NCBI GenBank assembly: GCA_937888725.1
Contig: CALARE010000045.1
Location: forward strand, 1 to 54,450
Direction of reading: 5' to 3'
From: an uncultured Alphaproteobacteria bacterium
GTDB lineage: Bacteria > Pseudomonadota > Alphaproteobacteria > CAAHEQ01 > UBA3637
Length of the DNA stretch: 54,450 bases
Part shown: one piece after another, positions 1 through 8,229 of the stretch
Position numbering within the stretch: position 1 is the first letter of the stretch
Layout of the letters: the number at the start of each line of letters is the position of its first letter
Translations under genes and position numbers: made by a program
The notes under the pieces: model-generated
Told to the model about the DNA's origin: nothing
Databases searched by the model: none
What the model saw: only the letters and a program-made list of their open reading frames with translations

Positions 1-58
1 CGAACTCACGACCCTTGCCTTCGGAGGGCAATACTCTATCCAGCTGAGCTACAAGTGC
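1..58 (-). tRNA. tRNA-Arg (anticodon CCG), truncated by the window edge
   Basis: On the minus strand the sequence begins GCACTTG (acceptor strand), then TA, a GCTC D-stem with loop and closing GAGT, and an anticodon stem TTGCC/GGCAA around the seven-base loop CTCCGAA. The anticodon is CCG (positions 22-24), reading the Arg codon CGG. A variable loop and the first half of the T arm (GTGAG TTCG) follow before the window ends, so the 3' T-stem and acceptor strand are missing. Confidence 0.93.
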
Positions 59-102
59 AAATTTGTTTTCTTTATACGCTGTTTTTGCATAAAAATCAAG
101 TT

Positions 103-1368
103 TTATTGATTCATGCTCTCAAAAAATTCAGCATTATTTTTTGTTTGACGTAATTTTTCCATTAAAAATTCCATAGAGTCAGTTACGCCCATTGGCATTA
201 AAATACGACGTAAAATCCAAACTTTAGGGAGTTTGTTTTTGTCAACTAACAAATCCTCATTTCGAGTGCCAGATTTGATAATATCAATAGCTGGGAAAAT
301 ACGCTTATCAGAAACTTTGCGATCTAAAATAATTTCAGAGTTACCAGTTCCTTTAAATTCTTCAAAAATAACCTCATCCATTCGAGAGCCTGTTTCGATT
401 AATGCTGTACCAAAAATGGTAAGGGAACCACCTTCTTCAACATTTCTTGCAGCACCAAAAAAGCGTTTTGGTTTTTGTAGGGCATTTGCATCAACACCAC
501 CTGTTAGCACTTTGCCAGAGCTTGGAATAACGGTGTTGTATGCTCTTGATAAACGTGTAATGGAATCAAGCAAGATGATAACATCTTTTTTATGTTCAAC
601 AAGACGTTTCGCTTTTTCAATCACCATTTCTGCAACTTGGACATGGCGGACAGCTGGTTCGTCAAAAGTGGAGCTGATGACTTCCCCTTTGATTGAGCGA
701 ATCATATCGGTTACTTCTTCTGGTCGTTCATCAATTAATAATACAATTAAATGTGCCTCAGGATGGTTTTTCTCAATTGAATGGGCGATATTTTTAAGCA
801 TAACGGTTTTACCAGTGCGAGGAGGTGCAACCACAAGACAACGTTGTCCTTTACCCTGTGGACAAACAAGGTCAATAATTCGTGGTGTTAAATCTTTTGT
901 TTTTTCAGGTTTATTATCCTCATATTCCATAACAATTGGTTGATTTGGATATAATGGTGTTAAATCGTCAAAATTAACACGATAACGCAAATCTTCTGGA
1001 TTTTCGTAATTGACAGTATTGATTTTGGTGAGAGAAAAGTATTTTTCGCCATTTTTAGGGGCGGTAATTTCACCTTTAATTGTGTCACCTGTTCTTAATC
1101 CCCATTTTTTAATATGATGAGGTGCAACATAAATATCATCTGGCCCCGCAAGATAGTTTGCCTCAGCAGAACGTAAAAAACCAAAGCTGTCTTGCATCAC
1201 TTCTAAAACACCTTCGCCAAATAAAGTGGCTTCAGATTCTGAAAGCTTCTTTAAAATAGCGTACATTAAATCTTGTGTTCTAAGTGAAGTTGCATTTTCA
1301 ACCTCTAATTCTTCTGCATAAACCAAGAGCTCCGCAGGAGTTTTTTTCTTTAAATCATTAAGTTGCAT
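103..1368 (-). CDS. rho: Transcription termination factor Rho
   Basis: The hexameric RNA-dependent ATPase that ends transcription at Rho-dependent sites. The 421 residues match the usual length. The N-terminal helical and cold-shock-like RNA-binding domain (about 1-125) contains the RNP-like stretch DSFGFLR at 60-66. The RecA-type motor follows, with Walker A APPRTGKT at about 181-188, Walker B LIVLLIDERPEEV, the Q-loop segment GGVDANALQKPKRFFGAARN and the arginine-finger region near SGTRNEDLL. Rho often sits alone with a long leader; here the divergent sucC-like gene begins 190 bases away. The start ATG at 1368 is preceded by AAGGTTCAC. No stable intrinsic terminator is visible between it and the tRNA. 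Confidence 0.98.
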   Translation of the reverse strand: MQLNDLKKKTPAELLVYAEELEVENATSLRTQDLMYAILKKLSESEATLFGEGVLEVMQDSFGFLRSAEANYLAGPDDIYVAPHHIKKWGLRTGDTIKGEITAPKNGEKYFSLTKINTVNYENPEDLRYRVNFDDLTPLYPNQPIVMEYEDNKPEKTKDLTPRIIDLVCPQGKGQRCLVVAPPRTGKTVMLKNIAHSIEKNHPEAHLIVLLIDERPEEVTDMIRSIKGEVISSTFDEPAVRHVQVAEMVIEKAKRLVEHKKDVIILLDSITRLSRAYNTVIPSSGKVLTGGVDANALQKPKRFFGAARNVEEGGSLTIFGTALIETGSRMDEVIFEEFKGTGNSEIILDRKVSDKRIFPAIDIIKSGTRNEDLLVDKNKLPKVWILRRILMPMGVTDSMEFLMEKLRQTKNNAEFFESMNQ

Positions 1369-1416
1369 GTGAACCTTATATAAAAAAGTGGGAATAAAAA
1401 ATTAGGATAATATAAA

Positions 1417-1441
1417 GTTGACAAGATAGATGTGTGTCAAC
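1417..1441. promoter_or_regulatory. Perfect inverted repeat in the rho/sucC-like divergent region
   Basis: GTTGACA (1417-1423) and TGTCAAC (1435-1441) are exact inverted repeats separated by 11 bases. The centre-to-centre spacing of 18 bases fits a dimeric regulator operator. The right arm on the minus strand reads TTGACA and could be the -35 of rho, but the -10 candidates (TTTATA at 18 bases, TATATT at 20 bases) are not ideal. The operator role is inferred. Confidence 0.45.
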
Positions 1442-1557
1442 AAAACTACCTCTATACTACACAAAAAAATCGCTCTTGTCAATAAATAATTAAAAATATC
1501 TGGACTTAGCTGTTTATTTGTGAGAAAATAAAATGACAATATTAAAAGAGGATGGGT

Positions 1558-2694
1558 ATGGAACTTTGCGAATATCAAAATAAACGCCTTTTGCGTGAAA
1601 ATAAAATTCCTGTCTTGAAGGGGCGGGTGGCATATACGGTTGAAGAAGCTGTTGAAATTGCAAAAGAAATGGATTGTAACAGTTGGCGATTGCACGTCCA
1701 ATTGCCCTTAGGTGAAAAAATTGTGGAATACATTCCACCAATAATGGGGAATTTAGATGCTCACTCCATTGAGATGGTTGAAAATTTGGCACGAGATCTT
1801 TTTTCTAAAACAGTTGTCACAAGTCAAAATAAAAAAAGTCTTGTTCAACGCATTTATGTTGAAGAATTGTGTGAAATTGAGGAGCAAGTTTCTCTTTCAA
1901 TGCGAATTGATACACAAACACAACGAACAGTGTTTTGTATTAAATCAAAGCGAAAAGTATCTGAATGTGAGTTGCCCTGTGCAAAACCGACGGTATTGTT
2001 TTGGTGTCGTATTTTAAAGATGTTTCATTTTAAAAATGTTCAAGAGGCTCGGATTTTGCCGATCTTGAAACAAATGTATGCTTTTTTTGTTAAATACGAT
2101 GTATTAGCAATGGAATTTAATCCACTTGTTTTGACTAAAAAGGGGAAATGGGTTGTTTTAGATGCTCGTATTATTTTTGATGATGAGGCGTTGTTTCGTT
2201 ATCCCGAAATTGCAAAAATGCGTGAAACACCTTTAGGTCAAGAAAGAGAAGAAAAAGCACGTTTGTATAATTTTAGATATTTGCCATTTGATGGTAATAT
2301 TGCGTGTTTAGTGAATGGTTCTGGTTTGGGTGCTGCAACTATAGATTTGATTGTGGATAAAGGAGGTAAACCTGCTTGTTTGTTAGATGTAGGGACAGAA
2401 CCAACAAAAGAATCTGTTTTTCAAGCCTTAAAATTAGCCTTAAGTGAGCCAAATGTTGAAGGTGTGTTTGTAAATATTTTTGGCGGTATTACAAGATGTG
2501 ACGTAATCGCTGATGGTTTAATATCTGCATCACAAGAAATCTCGGTTGGTATGCCTCTTGTCGTTAGAATGGATGGAACAAATGCACAAGTGGGATCAAG
2601 ATTGTTGTTTGATTCGCATTTGCCATTAGTTGTTTTGAAAGATTTGGATGAGGCTGCAAATATGATTATTCATCAAGTTGAGGAGTTGTTGTAA
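1558..2694 (+). CDS. Succinyl-CoA synthetase beta-subunit-like protein with a divergent ATP-grasp domain
   Basis: Resembles SucC, the ATP-grasp subunit of succinyl-CoA ligase. The C-terminal half is well conserved: GNIACLVNGSGLG, a LDVG..PTKE segment, VNIFGGITRCDVIADG and VVRMDGTNAQVG. The metal-binding stretch is also present (EFNPLV..., then LDARIIFDDEALFR). The N-terminal ATP-grasp half is poorly conserved. Where ordinary SucC has the Gly/Lys-rich nucleotide loop (GGRGKAGG), this protein has WRLHVQLPLGEK. I place the start at 1558 (MELCEYQ): the Shine-Dalgarno AAGAGG ends at 1551, only one base before an upstream ATG at 1552 but six before 1558. The 378 residues match the family (about 388). 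The stop overlaps the next start by one base. Catalysis is doubtful; it may be a paralogue. Confidence 0.85.
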   Translation: MELCEYQNKRLLRENKIPVLKGRVAYTVEEAVEIAKEMDCNSWRLHVQLPLGEKIVEYIPPIMGNLDAHSIEMVENLARDLFSKTVVTSQNKKSLVQRIYVEELCEIEEQVSLSMRIDTQTQRTVFCIKSKRKVSECELPCAKPTVLFWCRILKMFHFKNVQEARILPILKQMYAFFVKYDVLAMEFNPLVLTKKGKWVVLDARIIFDDEALFRYPEIAKMRETPLGQEREEKARLYNFRYLPFDGNIACLVNGSGLGAATIDLIVDKGGKPACLLDVGTEPTKESVFQALKLALSEPNVEGVFVNIFGGITRCDVIADGLISASQEISVGMPLVVRMDGTNAQVGSRLLFDSHLPLVVLKDLDEAANMIIHQVEELL

Positions 2695-3578
2695 TGTTTA
2701 AATTTCCGAACAAAAAAACACCTGTTTTGTATCAAGGAATTACATCATCGTCCGCAGCGGTGCATGTCGAAAAAGCGTTGTTATATGGGACAAATATTGT
2801 GGCGGGTGTTAGTAAGGATAAATCTGTGACAACCTTTCAAAATATACCTGTATTTCAAACGGTTAAAGAAGCTGTGCGAAAAACAAAACCAAGTATGAGT
2901 GTTATTTTTTCAAGTCCACAACGTGTGTTGCAAGATTTTGAAGAAGCGGCTAAATCTCATATACCCGTAATAGTTTGTCCTGTTAATCATGTGCCATATC
3001 AAGATGTGTTAAAAATGAAGCAGTTGGCACTTAAATATAAGGTGCAACTTATTGGTCCTTCGGCACCAGGAATAGTTACAGTTGATGAATGTTTGGCTGG
3101 GACGGTTCCAGCACATTTATTTCCAAAAGGGAATGTGGGTATTGTTTCACGTTCAAGTTCATTGACATATGAGGCTGTTCAACAATTGTCTAAATTTAAT
3201 TTAGGTGTATCTTCATGTGTGGCCATCGGGTCGGCGGCAATAATTGGGTCGTCTTTTGTTCCTTTTGTTGAGGCGTTTTTAAAGGATGCAAAAACAAAAG
3301 TTATTTTAATTATTGGCAAGACAAGTGGTGAATTTGAATATGAATTAATTCAATTTTTGAAAAAGAAAAAAACACACAAAAAAATAGTAGTATATATTCC
3401 TGGAAAACATTTATTACAAGAACAAAAAACACCTGTTGTAGGTGTTAGGGTCGATGAAAATGCATTAAAACATAAGGAAAATGCACTTGAAAAGGCTGGT
3501 GTTAAAGTTATTCATTCTGCAACACAAATTGGTTTTCAAACAGCACAAATGATAAGTTGTGATAAGGGGGAGGAATGA
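2694..3578 (+). CDS. Succinyl-CoA synthetase alpha-subunit-like protein lacking the phosphohistidine loop
   Basis: Resembles SucD: N-terminal CoA-binding Rossmann domain (TPVLYQGITSS, VAGVSKDKSVTTF, IPVFQTVKEAV), IGPSAPGIVT at 120-129, and GNVGIVSRSSSLTYEAV at 146-162. In active SucD the phosphorylated His lies in a GHAGAI loop and a catalytic Glu in GEIGG. At the matching places this protein has IPGKHLLQEQKTPVVG (235-250) and IGKTSGE (207-213), so both appear lost. The fold and length (294 residues) are kept. It is coupled to the beta-like subunit by a one-base overlap and to chpT by ATGA. Normal ligase activity is unlikely. A CoA- or acyl-CoA-binding regulatory pair, or a divergent acyl-CoA synthetase, are both possible. 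Confidence 0.85.
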   Translation: MFKFPNKKTPVLYQGITSSSAAVHVEKALLYGTNIVAGVSKDKSVTTFQNIPVFQTVKEAVRKTKPSMSVIFSSPQRVLQDFEEAAKSHIPVIVCPVNHVPYQDVLKMKQLALKYKVQLIGPSAPGIVTVDECLAGTVPAHLFPKGNVGIVSRSSSLTYEAVQQLSKFNLGVSSCVAIGSAAIIGSSFVPFVEAFLKDAKTKVILIIGKTSGEFEYELIQFLKKKKTHKKIVVYIPGKHLLQEQKTPVVGVRVDENALKHKENALEKAGVKVIHSATQIGFQTAQMISCDKGEE

Positions 3579-4120
3579 ATTTAAGTGAGATTTTTGTCAC
3601 AAAAATGTGTCATGATTTAGCGGGGAATATAGGGGTTCTTGATAATACAACAGAATTGCTGAGAATGGATTCTTCCTTTATTGATGAGGGGGTATCATTG
3701 CTTAAGCAATCAACGGCTACACTTGTAGCACGGTTGCGGTTTTATCGTGCATTGCTAGGGGTCGAAACGGCTATTAATGCAGATCTTGCTATAAAATATT
3801 TAGACACGTTACCGATGCCTATTACATTAACTGGACAGATTAAAGCAAGAGAACATTTGGTTTTTGTTTTGTTTGCTACAGAAGTGTTGATTCGCGGTGG
3901 AATCGTTGATATAAATGAAAATGGGTTTGTTTGTACTGGGAAAGGTTTTTTCTTGGATGCGGTTAAGAAAAAAATTTTAACAGAAGGTTGTCTTGAGGAA
4001 AAACCGCAGTATGCTGTTACGTTATGGCTTTTTGATTGGATGACAAAAAATGATTTAAAAGCTGAAATTTTTCAAAATGAAGAAACTCTTTCAATTAGAT
4101 TTTTAAAAGCATTTAAATAA
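3575..4120 (+). CDS. chpT: Histidine phosphotransferase ChpT
   Basis: ChpT passes phosphate from the hybrid kinase CckA to CtrA and CpdR, controlling the alphaproteobacterial cell cycle. The N-terminal two-helix hairpin carries the expected phospho-acceptor: KMCHDLAGNIGVLDN places His13 followed by Asp. The second helix has LLKQSTATLVARLRFYRALLG, as in ChpT. The rest is a degenerate kinase-like alpha/beta domain without ATP-binding motifs. At 181 residues it is somewhat shorter than characterised ChpT proteins. Its start overlaps the end of the sucD-like gene (ATGA) behind the Shine-Dalgarno GGGGGAGG, so the three genes form one translationally coupled operon. That links the cell-cycle relay to an acyl-CoA-type protein. 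Confidence 0.85.
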   Translation: MNLSEIFVTKMCHDLAGNIGVLDNTTELLRMDSSFIDEGVSLLKQSTATLVARLRFYRALLGVETAINADLAIKYLDTLPMPITLTGQIKAREHLVFVLFATEVLIRGGIVDINENGFVCTGKGFFLDAVKKKILTEGCLEEKPQYAVTLWLFDWMTKNDLKAEIFQNEETLSIRFLKAFK

Positions 4121-4146
4121 AATAAATTTATTTTCAACAATTATAC

Positions 4147-4175
4147 TTGATTTTTTTGTGTTTTTTTGGCATAAT
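4147..4175 (+). promoter_or_regulatory. Sigma-70-type promoter for ileS
   Basis: TTGATT (4147-4152) and CATAAT (4170-4175) are separated by 17 bases. Transcription would start near 4182, giving a leader of about 50 bases before ileS, too short for a T-box. Confidence 0.65.
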
Positions 4176-4231
4176 TGCGAAACTATAGAACTTTTTGAAA
4201 ATAATTTTTTGCATATGGTAAGGAAAAAAAT

Positions 4232-7200
4232 ATGTCACAACAAAAATATTACCCTCAGTTAAATTCTAAAATCAGTTTCCCTGAAATGGAAAAGGAAATG
4301 ATTGCTTATTGGGAAGAGCAAAAGATATTTCAAAAGTCTATTGAAATTAGAAAAGAAGCTGAAGAATTTGTCTTTTATGATGGCCCTCCATTTGCAAATG
4401 GGTTGCCTCATTATGGGCATATTATGATTTCTTATGTGAAAGATACAATTGCTCGTTTTCAAACAATGAATGGTAAACGTGTTGAGCGTCGTTTGGGTTG
4501 GGATTGTCATGGACTTCCTGCAGAAATGGCTGCTGAAAAAGAGTTGAATGTTTCTGGACATAAAGCAATTGAAGAATATGGTATTCAAAAATTTAATGAT
4601 TTTTGTCGGAAAAATGTGCTTAAATATTCAACAATTTGGACTGATATGTTTAAACGTATTGGTCGCTGGGTGGATTTCGATAATGATTATAAAACAATGG
4701 ATTTATCATTTATGGAATCAATTATCCACAACTTTAAGCAATTGTATGATAAGGGGCTTGTATATGAGGATTATCGTGTACAACCTTATTCCTGGTGTGC
4801 CCAAACACCAGTGTCAAATTTTGAAGTAAATTTGGGCTATAAAGATAAAACAGATACAGCTATTACTGTGTTGTTTAAACTTGAAAATCAGATGAATGTA
4901 CTTGTTTGGACGACAACCCCTTGGACGCTTCCTTCAAACCTAATGCTGGCAGTTGGAGCTGATATTGATTATGCAATTATGCAAGAAGGGGATGAAAAGT
5001 ATGTTTTGGCTGAAGCTTTGTTGCCAAGATATAAACAACAATTACAACATGCTGAAAAGGTTGGAACAATAAAGGGTTCAGAGCTTGTAGGACTTTCATA
5101 TACACCAATGTTCCCTTATTTTAAAGAATTAAAATCAGATGGCTGTTTTAAGGTTTTATCTGGTGAATTTGTATCAGTTGAAGATGGGACGGGTATTGTG
5201 CATATTGCACCAGGATTTGGGCAAGATGACTTTGATGTTTGTCGTGCACTTGATTCAGAATTTCCCGTTGTTTGCCCTGTAGACGAGGCTGGTTGTTTTA
5301 CAGCTGAGGTGCCTGATTATAAAGGGCAACAGGTTTTTGATACAAATGATGCTATTATGACCTGGTTAAAGGAAAATCGTCTTTTGGTGAAAAAAGAACA
5401 AATCACACACAGTTACCCCTACTGCTGGCGGACTGATACCCCATTGATTTATAAAGCAATGAGCGGGTGGTTTGTGAAGGTTTCGGATTTTAGAGATGAA
5501 ATGGTTGCTTTAAATGAGCAAATTACTTGGACGCCAGATCATTTAAAACATGGTCGTTTTGGTAAATGGTTGGAAGGGGCTAGAGATTGGTCAATTTCTC
5601 GAAATCGTTTTTGGGGAACGCCAATTCCTGTGTGGAAGTCGGATAACCCTGAGTTCCCAAGAATTGATGTGTTCGGTTCTATTGCTGAAATTAAAGAAAA
5701 AACGGGTTTTGATGTTGTTGATTTGCACCGTCCAATTATTGATGATGTTGTGTATAAAAATCCAGATGATCCTTCGGGCAATACAATGATGCGTCGTGTG
5801 ACAGATGTATTTGATTGTTGGTTTGAATCAGGTTCCATGCCAGAAGGGCAAATCCATTATCCATTTGACAACAAAACATGGTTTGAAAATCATTTCCCTG
5901 CGGACTTTATTGTTGAAGCAATTGACCAAACAAGGGGATGGTTTTATACGTTACATGTTTTAGGTACGGCCTTACATCATAAACCAGCATATAAAAATTG
6001 TTTATGTACAGGACTTATTATGGCTGAGGGTGGTGTTAAATTATCTAAAAAATTGAAGAACTACCCTGATCCATATATTGTGCTTGATTCAATGGGGGCT
6101 GATGCTCTTCGTTGGTTCTTAATTTCATCTCCAGTTATTAAAGGTGGAAATGTGATGATTGACCAAGAAGGTAAAGAAGTCGCTAAAGCTGCAAGAAAAG
6201 CATTAATGCCATTATGGAATGCTTTTTACTTCTTCTGTTTATATGCGAATGCCGAAGGGATTAAGGCAACAAAAACGGTTGGTTCAAAAGATGTATTAGA
6301 TAAATACATTTTGTCAAAATTAAAAGTGTTAACTGAAGAAGTTAAAGCTTGTATGGATGCATATGATATCAATCAAGCTTGTGCACTTTGTTCTGAATTT
6401 TTAGATATTTTGAACAATTGGTATATTCGTCGTTCTCGTACTCGTTTTTGGGATGGTACAGATTTAGATGCCTTTAATGTTCTTTATACGGTGTTAATTA
6501 CGGTTGCAAAAGTAATGGCTCCATTGATGCCAATGATGAGCGAATATGTTTATCGCAATTTAACAGGTAAAGAGTCAGTCCATTTAAGGACATATCCTGA
6601 TGTTAGTGCGTTAACGGAAGATAAAGAGTTGATGGATACAATGGATATGGTACGTGCAATTTCATCAACGGCAAAAGCCATTCGTGAAGAACATCGTTTG
6701 CGTAATCGCTTGCCATTGCGTTCAATGACAATCGCTGGTGCAAATGTTGAAAAACTTTATGATTTTGCTGAGGTTTTAAAAGAAGAAGTAAATGTTAAAG
6801 AAGTCGTCTTTAAAACTGATATTAAGGAAGTTGCAAATACATTCTTATATCTAAAAACACCTCTTATTGGTAAAAGATTGGGTCAGTATATGAAAAGTAT
6901 TATGGCCGAATCAAAAGGTACAAATTGGCACAAAAATGAAGATGGAACACTTTCAATTGCAGGACAAACATTATTTGCAGATGAGTTTGAGTTACGTCTT
7001 GTTTTAAAAGAAGGTTTGCAAGGACAAGCATTGCCCGATAATACAGCTGTTGTCCAATTGGATGTAGAGATTGTCCCAGCACTTGAAAAAGAAGGAATTG
7101 CACGTGATTTTGTTCGTATGATTCAGTCTTTAAGAAAAGAAAAAGGATTTGATGTTTCTGATAGAATTATTCTTACTTATGCAACTGACTCTGCATTGGT

Positions 7201-7339
7201 TAAAGAAGCTATTAGTGAGCATGAAAATTATATTAAAGATCAGGTGCTTGCTATTGAAATTAATCCATCAGTAAATGAGTTATCTAAAATTGAAGAATTA
7301 GGTGATTCTAAGATTTCGTTTGATGTGATTAAAAATTAA
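4232..7339 (+). CDS. ileS: Isoleucyl-tRNA synthetase, type 2 (eukaryotic-like) form
   Basis: Charges tRNA-Ile in the cytoplasm. This class I synthetase carries DGPPFANGLPHYGHI (HIGH-type site at 60-63), GWDCHGLPAE, the editing domain (VWTTTPWTLPSN) and GLIMAEGGVKLSKKLKNYPDP with the KMSKS-equivalent KLSKK near 603. An anticodon-binding region follows (CSEFLDILNNWYIRRSRTRFW). The length (1035 residues), the KLKNYPDP context and the absence of a C-terminal Cys zinc finger point to the type 2 clade, shared with eukaryotic cytosolic and some bacterial enzymes that tolerate mupirocin. The Shine-Dalgarno is AAGGAAAA just before the ATG. A strong terminator follows, so it is probably monocistronic. 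Confidence 0.97.
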   Translation: MSQQKYYPQLNSKISFPEMEKEMIAYWEEQKIFQKSIEIRKEAEEFVFYDGPPFANGLPHYGHIMISYVKDTIARFQTMNGKRVERRLGWDCHGLPAEMAAEKELNVSGHKAIEEYGIQKFNDFCRKNVLKYSTIWTDMFKRIGRWVDFDNDYKTMDLSFMESIIHNFKQLYDKGLVYEDYRVQPYSWCAQTPVSNFEVNLGYKDKTDTAITVLFKLENQMNVLVWTTTPWTLPSNLMLAVGADIDYAIMQEGDEKYVLAEALLPRYKQQLQHAEKVGTIKGSELVGLSYTPMFPYFKELKSDGCFKVLSGEFVSVEDGTGIVHIAPGFGQDDFDVCRALDSEFPVVCPVDEAGCFTAEVPDYKGQQVFDTNDAIMTWLKENRLLVKKEQITHSYPYCWRTDTPLIYKAMSGWFVKVSDFRDEMVALNEQITWTPDHLKHGRFGKWLEGARDWSISRNRFWGTPIPVWKSDNPEFPRIDVFGSIAEIKEKTGFDVVDLHRPIIDDVVYKNPDDPSGNTMMRRVTDVFDCWFESGSMPEGQIHYPFDNKTWFENHFPADFIVEAIDQTRGWFYTLHVLGTALHHKPAYKNCLCTGLIMAEGGVKLSKKLKNYPDPYIVLDSMGADALRWFLISSPVIKGGNVMIDQEGKEVAKAARKALMPLWNAFYFFCLYANAEGIKATKTVGSKDVLDKYILSKLKVLTEEVKACMDAYDINQACALCSEFLDILNNWYIRRSRTRFWDGTDLDAFNVLYTVLITVAKVMAPLMPMMSEYVYRNLTGKESVHLRTYPDVSALTEDKELMDTMDMVRAISSTAKAIREEHRLRNRLPLRSMTIAGANVEKLYDFAEVLKEEVNVKEVVFKTDIKEVANTFLYLKTPLIGKRLGQYMKSIMAESKGTNWHKNEDGTLSIAGQTLFADEFELRLVLKEGLQGQALPDNTAVVQLDVEIVPALEKEGIARDFVRMIQSLRKEKGFDVSDRIILTYATDSALVKEAISEHENYIKDQVLAIEINPSVNELSKIEELGDSKISFDVIKN

Positions 7340-7350
7340 ATTTAAAATAT

Positions 7351-7392
7351 AAAAAAACACCATATTCTTTGATTAGGATATGGTGTTTTTTT
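7351..7392 (+). terminator. Intrinsic terminator after ileS
   Basis: A perfect 15-base stem: the arm at 7351-7365 (seven A then CACCATAT) pairs with 7378-7392 (ATATGGTG then seven T). The loop is about 8-12 bases. The run of A on one side and T on the other makes it possibly bidirectional. Confidence 0.9.
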
Positions 7393-7396
7393 GTAA

Positions 7397-7425
7397 TTGA
7401 ACAATTTGAAAAAAAATGATATAAT
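7397..7425 (+). promoter_or_regulatory. Sigma-70-type promoter for the rlmB and helical-repeat operon
   Basis: TTGAAC (7397-7402) and a perfect TATAAT (7420-7425) are spaced by 17 bases, directly after the ileS terminator. Transcription would start near 7432, about 24 bases before rlmB. No other clear promoter is seen before 11370. Confidence 0.8.
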
Positions 7426-7455
7426 ACCTTATATTTTTATGAATAAGGATTAGAT

Positions 7456-8229
7456 ATGAAGAAAAAACATTCCAAAGAATTTTCAAAAATGGGTTCTGTT
7501 TCTCAAAAAGATATTTATTTATATGGCAAACATCCTGTTTCATTGGCACTTGAAAATAAACGTCGTATTGTGCGTGAGGTTTTACTCCTTTCTAGTTCGG
7601 TTGATAAGATTAAATTACCTAAAAATACGCCTTTTAAGATTGTATCCAAAGACCAATTGGATGCTCTGGTTGGTAAAGAGGCTGTCCATCAAGGTATAGT
7701 GGCTCGGTGTCAGCCGTTACCTCAGTATGATATTGCAGATATACTGGATGAAGTTGTGGATGATAAAGCTTTGTTTGTTATTTTAGACCAAGTAACGGAT
7801 CCACATAATATTGGGGCGGTATTGCGATCAGCTGCTGCTTTTAATGCAAAGGCTGTTATCGTACCGCAAAATGGTGCACCTGATGAAACAGGTGTTCTTG
7901 CAAAATCGGCCAGTGGTGCATTGGAACTTATCCCACTTATAAAGGTTAAAAATTTGACACGAGCAATGGATGAGTTGAAAGAAAATGGTTTTTGGTGTAT
8001 CGGATTAGATGGATATGCGAAACAGAGTGTCTACCAAACAAAACTTCCTAAAAAATGTGTTATCGTTATGGGGTCTGAGGGTGATGGTTTAAGGCGGTTA
8101 ACAAGCGAGAGCTGTGATGGTACAGTTAAATTGCCGATGAATCCTGCTGTAGAAAGCTTAAATGTTTCAAATGCATGTGCTATTGCTCTTTATGAGTGGA
8201 ACAGACAACATTTATCAGGAGAAAAATAA
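7456..8229 (+). CDS. rlmB: TrmH/SpoU-family rRNA 2'-O-methyltransferase (RlmB-like)
   Basis: Uses S-adenosylmethionine to methylate a ribose 2'-OH, most likely Gm2251 of 23S rRNA. A small substrate-binding domain comes first (YLYGKHPVSLALEN at 26-39, ending VHQGIVARC). The knotted SPOUT domain follows, with motif 1 LDQVTDPHNIGAVLRSA, motif 2 VIVMGSEGDGLRRL and motif 3 LPMNPAVESLNVSNACAIALYE. The 257 residues match RlmB. AAGGATTAG precedes the ATG. The stop abuts the start of the first helical-repeat gene, so the four genes downstream of the 7397 promoter are probably one transcript. Exact target specificity is inferred from the family. Confidence 0.93.
   Translation: MKKKHSKEFSKMGSVSQKDIYLYGKHPVSLALENKRRIVREVLLLSSSVDKIKLPKNTPFKIVSKDQLDALVGKEAVHQGIVARCQPLPQYDIADILDEVVDDKALFVILDQVTDPHNIGAVLRSAAAFNAKAVIVPQNGAPDETGVLAKSASGALELIPLIKVKNLTRAMDELKENGFWCIGLDGYAKQSVYQTKLPKKCVIVMGSEGDGLRRLTSESCDGTVKLPMNPAVESLNVSNACAIALYEWNRQHLSGEK

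Noticed and set aside
233..943. 236-codon plus-strand open frame opposite rho
   Set aside because: It lies wholly antisense to the highly conserved Rho coding frame and resembles no protein.
4119..4134. Palindrome AAAATAAATTTATTTT after chpT as a terminator
   Set aside because: It has no G or C pairs, so its stem would be too weak for intrinsic termination.
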